A DNA stretch of 64,000 bases from Marinicella sp. (GTDB lineage: Bacteria; Pseudomonadota; Gammaproteobacteria; Xanthomonadales; Marinicellaceae): positions 1 through 64,000 of the forward strand of contig JANQRW010000085.1 in NCBI GenBank assembly GCA_028284365.1. The letters are read 5' to 3'. Below are positions 25,178-33,261 of the stretch, piece by piece (the first letter of the stretch is position 1; each line of letters opens with the position of its first letter). Below the pieces are notes generated by a model. It was not told where the DNA came from and did no database searches. It worked only from the letters and a program-made list of their open reading frames with translations. A program made the translations under genes and the position numbers.

Positions 25178-26213
25178 ATCAAAATTTGCATTCAGCTTAT
25201 TGATGCTTATCATGACTTCACAATTAACCTGGGCCCAACAAGGACCGCCACCAGCCTTGGTTAAGACCGCTCCAGCCACAGCTACCGAAATGGCACCTAC
25301 CCGTGCGGTCGCAGCCTACTCAAAATCCAAATACATCACCACCATCAAAGCCCAATCCAGCGGCCAGGTAATAAAAATTGCCAACCTTGGTCAGGTGGTT
25401 GAACAGGGTGAACCTTTGGGGTTGATTGCTGATGAGGAATATACACTGCGCCTGGATGAATTGCGCAACGCAATCGCCAGCCAACAAGCTCAGGTTGATT
25501 TTCTGAAGTCGGAATCATTACGACTAAAATCTTTGGAAACCCAAAACTTGACTTCGCGAACCGCTTTAGAAAAAAATGCAGCCGAGCTGAAAGCCGGTAA
25601 AGCTGATTTGGCTCAAGCCAGATCGCGTTTACAACAAATTGAGAACGACATCAGTAACCTCACTCCTAAAGCACCTTATCAAGGTTTTGTCACCGAACAG
25701 TTAGCTCAACCAGGCCAGTTTCTTATTGAAGGTCAGGACTTCTTACAAATCATGTCAGCCGACGAAACAGAAATCCTGGCACAGTTACCTTACAAACTAA
25801 AATCTGTATTACAGGTAGGTGCCCAATGGCAATTCATTGATCAGGCTGGTAACAGCCACCAAGCAGAAGTAGAACGCTTCATCCCTGCAGCCACCTCTAA
25901 CAGTCGCCAAATACAGGTTCATCTCAAAGACCTGTCAGCACAATTGTTGCCTGGCGAGCCAGTTCAGTTAATGGTCCCAGAGAGCCAGCCACAAACGATC
26001 ATAGCAGTACCAAGAGATGCACTGGTACTCAGACGCCAAGGCGCCTATATTTTTACCATCAAAGACAACATCGCCACCAAGGTCAATGTCACAACTGGTT
26101 TAGCTTCTGGCAACCTAATCGCTGTTCAAGGTAATGTGGCAGCCGGCGACCAAGTTGTGATTAGAGGCAACGAACGGCTGCGAGACCAACAAGCTGTACA
26201 ATTGATGGAGTGA
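25164..26213 (+). CDS. RND efflux periplasmic adaptor (membrane fusion protein)
   Basis: 349-residue HlyD/AcrA-type adaptor linking the permease to an outer-membrane channel. It has a signal peptide (about 1-24, ending TWAQ), a lipoyl half-motif with SSGQVIKIANLGQVVEQGEPL, a coiled-coil hairpin (about 90-160), the second lipoyl half (PYQGFVTEQLAQPGQFL), then beta-barrel and membrane-proximal domains. The start is TTG 25164: CAGGAG (25151-25156) sits 7 bases before it, and the next ATG is inside the signal peptide. The order permease then adaptor is the reverse of acrAB. Confidence 0.9.
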   Translation: MQPFKSKFAFSLLMLIMTSQLTWAQQGPPPALVKTAPATATEMAPTRAVAAYSKSKYITTIKAQSSGQVIKIANLGQVVEQGEPLGLIADEEYTLRLDELRNAIASQQAQVDFLKSESLRLKSLETQNLTSRTALEKNAAELKAGKADLAQARSRLQQIENDISNLTPKAPYQGFVTEQLAQPGQFLIEGQDFLQIMSADETEILAQLPYKLKSVLQVGAQWQFIDQAGNSHQAEVERFIPAATSNSRQIQVHLKDLSAQLLPGEPVQLMVPESQPQTIIAVPRDALVLRRQGAYIFTIKDNIATKVNVTTGLASGNLIAVQGNVAAGDQVVIRGNERLRDQQAVQLME

Positions 26214-26221
26214 GTTTAATG

Positions 26222-26248
26222 CTGGAGAACTGGTAACCAGTTCTCCAG
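26222..26248. terminator. Perfect hairpin between RND adaptor and oxyR
   Basis: A 12-bp perfect stem CTGGAGAACTGG / CCAGTTCTCCAG with a TAA loop lies between two convergent stop codons. There is no clear T-run on either side, so bidirectional termination is likely but not certain. Confidence 0.65.
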
Positions 26249-26271
26249 TCTATGCATCTAGTTATACTTAT

Positions 26272-27183
26272 TTAATATAAAGTAATTTTATCCTCAATCG
26301 AATCCATCAGACAATCGCCCAGCATTTGAAACTCCTTAGCACGCGTACTGCCTTTGCGCCAAGCCAGGCCAATTTCGCGATAGGCATCGAACTCTAAAGC
26401 ATCTACTTTGATTTCATCCCCACTGAACATAGGTAATTTCAACGCCATTTCAGGAATGAAACTGACACCCAAGTCTTGTTTAACCATTTCAACCAAAGTT
26501 AATAAGCTGCTGGCTGTGAACTGACTGACTTTATCAACGTGTTTGATGTGACAGGCGCTGATGGCATGATCACGTAAACAATGGCCATCATCCAATAGCA
26601 ACACTGAGCCATCACCAATGTCATCAATATCAAATTTTCGCCCTTTGAGCCAGTGATTCTTTGCCGAGCTGATCAGTCTGAATCGGTCTTTGAATAAAGT
26701 CAGTGTTTCTACACTTCGCATTTCATAAGGCAGTGCCAATAAGATCACATCTAATTGACCTCGCATCAACTGATCATAAATATCGGCTGACTTACCTTCA
26801 TGAATTTCTAAATCCAAATCCGGGTAATTGCGGTTGAGTGCAGGTAACAGTTCTGGCATCACAAAAGGACCTATGGTTGGGATGATGCCCAATGATAATT
26901 GTCCGGATAATGGCATTAAATTACCTTGTGCTAAATCAAGCATTTTTTTCATCTCACTCATCACAGTCAATGACTGTTGATATATCTCTCGCCCCAGATT
27001 AGTGACTGTTACACTCTTGTTGGTACGATCGACCAAGCGTCCACCCAAAGCATTTTCAAGCTCTTTAATCGCAACACTGAAAGCCGATTGAGAAACAAAA
27101 CAGCTTTCAGCTGCCTTACCAAAGTGATTGTGCTCGATCAGCGCATTAAAATACTTAAGTTGTTTTATAGTTGGGAAGTGCAT
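26272..27183 (-). CDS. oxyR: LysR-type peroxide sensor OxyR
   Basis: 303-residue LysR-family regulator. An N-terminal winged helix-turn-helix (HFPTIKQLKYFNALIEHNHF onward, QSAFSVAIKELE recognition helix) is followed by the effector domain. The redox pair Cys202 and Cys211 in DDGHCLRDHAISAC has the same nine-residue spacing as Cys199/Cys208 of E. coli OxyR, so it should activate peroxide defence genes when the disulphide forms. ATG 27183 was chosen; an upstream TTG at 27210 would add nine residues unlike the family. No catalase or peroxiredoxin gene is adjacent. It is convergent with the RND operon, so it is not that operon's divergent local regulator. Confidence 0.9.
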   Translation of the reverse strand: MHFPTIKQLKYFNALIEHNHFGKAAESCFVSQSAFSVAIKELENALGGRLVDRTNKSVTVTNLGREIYQQSLTVMSEMKKMLDLAQGNLMPLSGQLSLGIIPTIGPFVMPELLPALNRNYPDLDLEIHEGKSADIYDQLMRGQLDVILLALPYEMRSVETLTLFKDRFRLISSAKNHWLKGRKFDIDDIGDGSVLLLDDGHCLRDHAISACHIKHVDKVSQFTASSLLTLVEMVKQDLGVSFIPEMALKLPMFSGDEIKVDALEFDAYREIGLAWRKGSTRAKEFQMLGDCLMDSIEDKITLY

Positions 27184-27386
27184 GACTTGTTCGATTATTT
27201 GAAATACCAAAAGGATTTTAATCTTTTTAATCGATAATGCAATATCTGAGTCATAAACTTAATAACACCCCTGCACAAGCAGTGTTTCAGTAAAAAAAAT
27301 GCCACAGAAAGGTTAGCGACCAACTCGCAAGAAAGGCTTTCATGGCTCATGCGCATTAACAATACAGCCATTATTTCTTATGAAGA

Positions 27387-30044
27387 TTATTGAGCCTGTT
27401 CTACCAGTTTCATTGAACGATCAATGATCTCAAACACATTAGCTGATAAGTTTTCAGTGTCGTGGATGCGTTTCATTTCAAGCAACATTTTGCTTTGGAT
27501 CGATTCATTGAATTGTTGGAAATCATTGAATATACCAACCATGCGCGCAGCCACCTGTGGATTAATACCATCCAAAGCAATGACTTGATCCGCTAAAAAA
27601 GCATAACCGCTGGCATCTTTAGCATGAAACTGAGTGATGTTACCGGCACAAAATGCCCCAATCAAACTACGCACAACATTAGGGTTTTTCATCGAGAAAA
27701 TGGGCAGTTCCATCAACTGTTTAACCCGCTCCAGAGTGTCATCTGCAGGGATGGTCGCCTGAATTGATAACCACTTGTTAATAACCAAAGCATTGTCTTG
27801 CCACTGAGTAAAATATTCGCCCAATAAATCTTCATAACCATCAACTTGTTGATGAGTTAAGGCGGTCAAGGCTGATATTTTATCTGTGTAGTTGTCGGCT
27901 GTTTGGTATTGTTGTTGTGCCAACTGTGCCATCTCTTTGAAGCTTTTGGTGTTCTTATCAGTTTGCAATAAGTACCATAAACAACGGTTCTTTAAACTTC
28001 TTTTACCTACTTGTTCGGCGTTAACCTGGTAATCATCGGCCACGTAATTTTGATTATAGACTGACATTAACTCAACAGAAAATTCTTTACTGATGATATC
28101 AATCAACCATTCTTTGGCTTGGTTCAACCGCTGAATATCAACTTCTGAGAGTGACAACATCATGGACTTCAATGCTGGTAAAGTGATGGTTTCAGCAATC
28201 AAAGCCGGATCAGTGGTACTGTCCAACAACACGTGCCTGAATGAATCCAAAAAATAATCTGGACAAGTATAGTCCGTACCATTCAACAGCGCATGATATT
28301 TGTTCTTTATAATGGTTGACTGCATTTGTTGTGCTGCATCCCAACGATTAAATGAATCAACATCATGCTTCATCAAAAACGCCAGATGATTACTGTTGAT
28401 TTCCTGATTCACTATCACTGGTGCAGAAAACCCTTGAAACAAAGAGCTCAATGGTTGTTCCTTGATGTTCTCAAACACCCATGTTTGGGTCATTTCTTTA
28501 AGCTCTATAACAAGCTGTTTATTGTCATCATCATCTAAAACAAATGGTTCACCATCTTGACCATACAAACTTAATTTAACTGGCATGTGCATGGCTTGCC
28601 AAGCACCTGAGCCTTGGAAATTAGGGGGTGCTTTTTGGGTCAGCGTGATGGCATGTTTTTGGTTGGCTGCATCATACGTCTCCTGAACATCAACCTGCGG
28701 CGTACCATTTTGTGAGTACCACAACTCAAACTGATCTAAATTAACTTGGTTGGCATCAGCCATCGCTCGCCGGAAGTCATTACAACTGACAGCCTTACCA
28801 TCATGTCTTTCAAAATACAGTTGCATTCCTTTTTGGAAGCCACCTTCACTCAGCAAGGTGTGGTACATGCGCACCACCTCTGAGCCTTTCTCATAAACTG
28901 TCAGGGTATAGAAATTATTGATTTCAATATATGAATCCGGACGGACTGAATGTGACATCGGTGAAGCATCTTCAGCAAATTGTACAGCCCGTAAATAACG
29001 CACATCTTCAATACGTTTCACAGCTCGGGATTGTAAATCAGCAGTAAACTCTTGATCCCTGAATACTGTTAGCCCCTCTTTGAGTGACAATTGAAACCAA
29101 TCTTTGCAGGTCACTCGATTACCAGTCCAATTATGGAAATACTCATGTCCGATGACTGCTTCGACATTGATGAAATCAACATCAGTGGCTGTGTCTTGTT
29201 TAGCCAGAACATATTTCGAGTTAAAAATATTCAACCCTTTGTTTTCCATCGCACCCATGTTGAAATCGTCGGTGGCAACAATGTTATACACGTCTAAATC
29301 ATAGGCCAAGCCAAAACGTTCTTCATCCCAGCGCATTGAGTTAATCAGCGATTGCATGGCAAAATCACAAGCATCAATGTTATTTTGTTCAGTATAAATG
29401 TTCAAAGTGACCTCACGTCCCTGTGAAGTTCGGTACGAGTTTGAAATTACTGACAAGTTTCCCGCCACCAAGGCAAACAAATAACTCGGTTTAGGATGCG
29501 GGTCCATCCACTTCGCATAGTGTTTGCCACCTCCTAACTCCCCTTGTGACAAAGGATTACCGTTTGAAAGCAGCACTGGATATTTGTTTTTGTCAGCAAT
29601 GATGGTCACCATAAAAGGTGCCAATACATCTGGTCGGTCTAAATAGTAAGTGATTTTTCTGAAACCTTCTGCTTCGCATTGTGTTAGGAAAAAATCCCCT
29701 GATTGATACAAGCCTTCTAGTGCTGTATTTTTTGCTGGGAAAATTTTAACCGTAGTTTTCAACTCAAAATCAGCTGCTAAACCTGACAATTGCAAACCTG
29801 ATTTTGATACTTTATATTCATCCCCTACCAAAGCTTTACCATTGATCTGTATGGCCTCTAGTTCTAAATCCACACCATTTAAGAACAAGTCGTTAGCAAG
29901 AATTTCGGTGTTTTGGGTAAAACTGATTCTGGTTTTAACCAGCGTGTATTCAGCTTCAACCATAAAAGCCATATCAACCGATTTAACCCAGTAATTAGGT
30001 GCCTGGTAGTCCTTACGAAAGATAACTTGTTTTTGCGAACTCAT
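27387..30044 (-). CDS. pepN: Aminopeptidase N (M1 family)
   Basis: 885-residue zinc exopeptidase that removes N-terminal amino acids from peptides in the cytoplasm. The exopeptidase motif GAMEN (264-268), the zinc motif HEYFH (300-304) and the third ligand E323 in LKEG are all intact. Length matches E. coli PepN (870). ATG 30044 has AGGAA 5 bases upstream. It lies 37 bases downstream of tatC on the same strand and may be co-transcribed with the tat genes. Confidence 0.96.
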   Translation of the reverse strand: MSSQKQVIFRKDYQAPNYWVKSVDMAFMVEAEYTLVKTRISFTQNTEILANDLFLNGVDLELEAIQINGKALVGDEYKVSKSGLQLSGLAADFELKTTVKIFPAKNTALEGLYQSGDFFLTQCEAEGFRKITYYLDRPDVLAPFMVTIIADKNKYPVLLSNGNPLSQGELGGGKHYAKWMDPHPKPSYLFALVAGNLSVISNSYRTSQGREVTLNIYTEQNNIDACDFAMQSLINSMRWDEERFGLAYDLDVYNIVATDDFNMGAMENKGLNIFNSKYVLAKQDTATDVDFINVEAVIGHEYFHNWTGNRVTCKDWFQLSLKEGLTVFRDQEFTADLQSRAVKRIEDVRYLRAVQFAEDASPMSHSVRPDSYIEINNFYTLTVYEKGSEVVRMYHTLLSEGGFQKGMQLYFERHDGKAVSCNDFRRAMADANQVNLDQFELWYSQNGTPQVDVQETYDAANQKHAITLTQKAPPNFQGSGAWQAMHMPVKLSLYGQDGEPFVLDDDDNKQLVIELKEMTQTWVFENIKEQPLSSLFQGFSAPVIVNQEINSNHLAFLMKHDVDSFNRWDAAQQMQSTIIKNKYHALLNGTDYTCPDYFLDSFRHVLLDSTTDPALIAETITLPALKSMMLSLSEVDIQRLNQAKEWLIDIISKEFSVELMSVYNQNYVADDYQVNAEQVGKRSLKNRCLWYLLQTDKNTKSFKEMAQLAQQQYQTADNYTDKISALTALTHQQVDGYEDLLGEYFTQWQDNALVINKWLSIQATIPADDTLERVKQLMELPIFSMKNPNVVRSLIGAFCAGNITQFHAKDASGYAFLADQVIALDGINPQVAARMVGIFNDFQQFNESIQSKMLLEMKRIHDTENLSANVFEIIDRSMKLVEQAQ

Positions 30045-30081
30045 ATAATTCCTTAACGATTAATAATGTCATTCAGTGAAG

Positions 30082-30828
30082 TCACTCTTTACTGTTTTTT
30101 TCCTGTTCCTGGCTTCTGTTGCGTAAGAACTTACCCATCATGATACCAAATTCAAACAGAATCCACATCGGAATAGCCAACAGTACTTGTGAACTTGGGT
30201 CCGGTGGTGTCAACAACATGGCCACCACTAAAATACCAATGATGACAAATGGCCTGAGATTAGCTAACTTTTCAGCTGAAGTCACGCCCAATGAAATCAA
30301 AATGACCACGGCTACTGGTATTTCAAAAGCCAAACCAAAGGCAAAAAACAACCTCACGACAATGTCTAAATATGAATTGATGTCAGGCATATAAGTCACG
30401 CCTTCTGGTGCAATGCCAGGTAAAAACACAAACAATATAGGGAAAACCACAAAAAATGCAAAAGCACAGCCCAGATAGAACAACACTATGCTTGAGATTA
30501 ATATAGGCATGGCCACCCTTTTTTCACTTTTATACAAACCCGGTGCCACAAAAGCCCAAATCTGATAAATAATGATTGGCATGCTGATAATCACCGCCAA
30601 AATAATTATCATTTTAAATGGCGTTAAGAATGGTGAAAGCACTCCCGTGGCAATCATTGCTGTCCCTTGACTTAGGTTATCCAACACTGGCTTGGCTATC
30701 AACGTATAAATTTCGCCAGCAAAAGGAAACATAATGACCACCAATATCAAAACTGAAAAAACTGCTTTGAGTAAGCGACTTCTTAGCTCCACTAAATGTG
30801 AAACCAATGACTGTTCTTGATCACTCAT
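30082..30828 (-). CDS. tatC: Sec-independent translocase subunit TatC
   Basis: 248-residue inner-membrane receptor of twin-arginine signal peptides. Six helices and the typical N-terminus SLVSHLVELRSRLLKAV, PIIIYQIWAFVAPGLY and a conserved glutamate in FGLAFEIPV are visible. Its start overlaps tatB by 8 bases. Substrates with twin-arginine signals exist in this window (the TRAP-type binding protein, MNRRKILK). Confidence 0.96.
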   Translation of the reverse strand: MSDQEQSLVSHLVELRSRLLKAVFSVLILVVIMFPFAGEIYTLIAKPVLDNLSQGTAMIATGVLSPFLTPFKMIIILAVIISMPIIIYQIWAFVAPGLYKSEKRVAMPILISSIVLFYLGCAFAFFVVFPILFVFLPGIAPEGVTYMPDINSYLDIVVRLFFAFGLAFEIPVAVVILISLGVTSAEKLANLRPFVIIGILVVAMLLTPPDPSSQVLLAIPMWILFEFGIMMGKFLRNRSQEQEKNSKE

Positions 30829-31132
30829 TTAGATTTTTTGAATCTTCTGATTGGGGTTTTTCAGTTTCTCCACTGTTATTGCCAATGGTTTGTGCCATTT
30901 GTTCTTCTAACTCCTTGGCCTCAGCCAGCAAAGCATTCTCCTTAAGTTGAGCTTTAACAGCCTCAAGTTCCAATTCCTGCTCAACTTCATCCTTAATTGA
31001 TTGAAAAGAACGGCGCATTTTGCCCACATATAAACCAAGTTTGCGCGCCACGGCAGGCAAGCGCTCTGGTCCCACCACCAATAAGGCCACCACGAAGATA
31101 ACCAAAAGCTCGGTGAATCCAACGTCAAACAT
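30821..31132 (-). CDS. tatB: Tat translocase subunit TatB
   Basis: 103 residues: an N-terminal membrane helix with FDVGFTELLVIFVVALLVVGPERLP, an amphipathic helix, then an acidic coiled tail. The glutamate in the membrane segment (FTELL) and the GPERLP hinge are the TatB marks. It partners TatC in recognising folded Tat substrates. Its ATG overlaps the tatA stop by one base. Confidence 0.94.
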   Translation of the reverse strand: MFDVGFTELLVIFVVALLVVGPERLPAVARKLGLYVGKMRRSFQSIKDEVEQELELEAVKAQLKENALLAEAKELEEQMAQTIGNNSGETEKPQSEDSKNLNE

Positions 31133-31350
31133 TATTTTTGAACAGGATCTTCTTTGTTTGAATTGGCCTGGCTGATTTCATCGTCAGCAGTTTTATCCTT
31201 GATCTCTTGGGTCTCATCATCGGAAATACCTTTCTTAAAGCCTTTGACAGCACTGCCTAAGTCATCACCGATGTTTCTGAGTTTTTTGGTTCCAAAAATT
31301 AAAGCCACCACCAATAAAATGATAAGCAATTGCGACATACTGATTCCCAT
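31132..31350 (-). CDS. tatA: Tat translocase pore subunit TatA
   Basis: 72 residues: one membrane helix ([20 protein letters not shown]), the amphipathic helix with [11 protein letters not shown], and an acidic tail. The FGTKKL hinge is typical of TatA. ATG 31350 has GGAG 8 bases upstream. First gene of tatABC, possibly running on into pepN. Confidence 0.95.
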   Translation of the reverse strand: MGISMSQLLIILLVVALIFGTKKLRNIGDDLGSAVKGFKKGISDDETQEIKDKTADDEISQANSNKEDPVQK

Positions 31351-31505
31351 GATGGATTCTCCAATAGGTTGAATGAAGACACATTATAACTGTTAACTGT
31401 TATCCAAAACACTGCACTGGTTCAATAAAATACCATTCTACAGAAACAGTAATATAGTGTAAATGTTAAGCAATTCAAGCGCCCAATGGCACTCATAGTA
31501 AGAAT

Positions 31506-32405
31506 TTAGCCTTTAAGACGCGTTGCAATGACACCGACAGACATTATTGAAACCAACATCAATAATAAAACCAGTGGATTATTGATAGGAACTGGCTCAA
31601 CGCCAGAACCACCATGACCAAGCCCACAACCCCCAGGGCTGGTTATAGCCAATGATTCTATACCAACCAAGGTTTCAGAAACCAGTGTAGCCTGTCCAGT
31701 TGTGGTATCAATTTTAAATACGCGTGATGGGAATGGGTTCAAAGGATCTGATAATCGCAAGTTAACCACCATCCATAAATCACCTGCTTCATCAAAAGCC
31801 ATACCAGAACCAGCCAGTTCAATATCTCCACCTAAATCACCCAATGAACCAACGGCTGTTGCCGCAGCGGTTTCTTGGTCAATTTGATATAAAATAAACT
31901 CACCTGATGCGATTGAATATAAGTTTTCTCCCCATGATGCCAAAGAGGTAAAATTATGCCCGGTGTTACCAATCAAACTTGCTTTACCAGTGGTGGTATT
32001 AACTTCATACAGTTCTTGCGTATCTTTGACCACCATATGAAGCTTGTCATTACAGCTAAAAGTCATGCCAAAATCATAACTGGCAGGAATGGCTCCGAAA
32101 CCTAGATTTTGATTGATGTTATTAACCGGGAATGCCCGCGCCTCTGCAGTGTTGATTTGAACCAATGTCTTGGTATTGTCATCTGCACCGTATAATACTC
32201 CATTAGGCGAAATAGCCAGTCCTTCAAGAGCGATATAAGGATCAGCAATCTGCCCTTTACTTTCATACTCGCCAGTTTCCAAATCAATGAGAACCAGATG
32301 ATCTGGCATTTCAAAGTTATCATCGGCCACAGAATAAGCCATAACTGCCGCAAAGTTACTTGTGCAGAACGTCGTGAGCATGACTGTGATTATGAGACGA
32401 AACAT
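31506..32405 (-). CDS. Secreted beta-propeller-like protein with C-terminal sorting-like tail
   Basis: 299 residues: a signal peptide (about 1-20), then repeats of the kind LVLIDLETGEY, LYGADDNTKTLVQINT, LYEVNTTTGKASLIGNTG and VFKIDTTTGQATLVSET, which indicate a beta-propeller (DUF4394/WD-like). The C-terminus reads PVPINNPLVLLLM, more hydrophobic residues, then TRLKG. This proline-containing hydrophobic helix plus basic end resembles PEP-CTERM and IPTL-CTERM sorting tails. No exosortase or rhombosortase is in the window. Probably a surface or envelope protein; function unknown. It stands alone between tatA and a TetR gene. Confidence 0.75.
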   Translation of the reverse strand: MFRLIITVMLTTFCTSNFAAVMAYSVADDNFEMPDHLVLIDLETGEYESKGQIADPYIALEGLAISPNGVLYGADDNTKTLVQINTAEARAFPVNNINQNLGFGAIPASYDFGMTFSCNDKLHMVVKDTQELYEVNTTTGKASLIGNTGHNFTSLASWGENLYSIASGEFILYQIDQETAAATAVGSLGDLGGDIELAGSGMAFDEAGDLWMVVNLRLSDPLNPFPSRVFKIDTTTGQATLVSETLVGIESLAITSPGGCGLGHGGSGVEPVPINNPLVLLLMLVSIMSVGVIATRLKG

Positions 32406-32511
32406 GGCTTCTTATAGTGGTTTTTATGGTATTAATATCGCATTTATACAAATGTTAGCAAAACTATACCTTATAAACAACTTTATTTTGAGGACTTTTC
32501 TTTCAAGCCCA

Positions 32512-33093
32512 CTATGCTTTGGGCTCATTTATGAGTTGAGAGGCTACGTATTTGGCATAATTTTCAATATTTTCTGTGTCCTTAAACTTGCCGTGTAGGG
32601 TTTTTGCCATGTGCAGATAACCCACATAAACTGAATAAGATAATAAAGCCTGCTGCTTGGAACGACTTTCATCATAGCCAATACCTTGATACGATTTCTG
32701 CAAATAAGACAAACGCTCCAAAGTCACCTCCTTCAGCACTTTAGCGACAAAATCATGCTGCCTATCGGCTAATAAAGTGGCATAAATCAAATGACTCTGC
32801 AATGGCTCAGCACTGAGTAAAAACCAAGCTTTCAAACGTTCATGTGCATCTGGTAATGACCAAATTTTCTCCTTTATCACAGCTCGATCATCTTCTTGCC
32901 AACGCTTCAATGCCGCCACAATCAGATCTTTGCGATTGGTAAAATGCCAATAAAAACTACCTTTGGTTACCCCTAAATTTTTAGCAATATTTTCAACAGC
33001 AACTGCACTGACGCCTTGATGGGCAATGACATCTAAAGTCGCCAGTTCCCAATCAGCTGGGTTCAAAGATTTCTTTTTTGTACTATTTTTCAT
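32512..33093 (-). CDS. TetR-family transcriptional regulator
   Basis: 193 residues. The N-terminal helix-turn-helix is clear: VIAHQGVSAVAVENIAKNLGVTKGSFYWHFTNRKDLI (about 23-59, read in parts). The C-terminal domain is all-helical and variable, with the ligand unknown. It is divergent from fadE across 168 bases that hold two palindromes, so it is probably a repressor of fadE and of itself, perhaps responding to acyl-CoA or fatty acid. That link is inference from position. Confidence 0.85.
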   Translation of the reverse strand: MKNSTKKKSLNPADWELATLDVIAHQGVSAVAVENIAKNLGVTKGSFYWHFTNRKDLIVAALKRWQEDDRAVIKEKIWSLPDAHERLKAWFLLSAEPLQSHLIYATLLADRQHDFVAKVLKEVTLERLSYLQKSYQGIGYDESRSKQQALLSYSVYVGYLHMAKTLHGKFKDTENIENYAKYVASQLINEPKA

Positions 33094-33185
33094 ATCTCTT
33101 TTACAGTTAGCGTAGTGAAATGTATACTTGATGGTATTATCATAACGACAAATTTTGTGGGGTCAATCAGATTTTTGCATTTTCC

Positions 33186-33237
33186 ATACGCTTGCGTATT
33201 GACAAATTCAAAGACTGCCGCCATACTATACCGTATG
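33186..33237 (+). promoter_or_regulatory. fadE promoter with two operator-like palindromes
   Basis: A perfect TTGACA (33199-33204), a 17-base spacer and CATACT (33222-33227) form the promoter. The palindrome ATACGC-TT-GCGTAT (33186-33199) touches the -35, and CATAC-N6-GTATG (33222-33237) covers the -10. Such flanking of both hexamers suits a TetR-type repressor, most simply the divergent TetR gene product. Confidence 0.6.
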
Positions 33238-33261
33238 TTACTAAAAACTTAGGATACAAGC

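Noticed and set aside
33158-33168. GGGGTCAAT near fadE as a second copy of the pgeF-side palindromic element
   Set aside because: Only about nine bases match, with no partner arm or inner stem.
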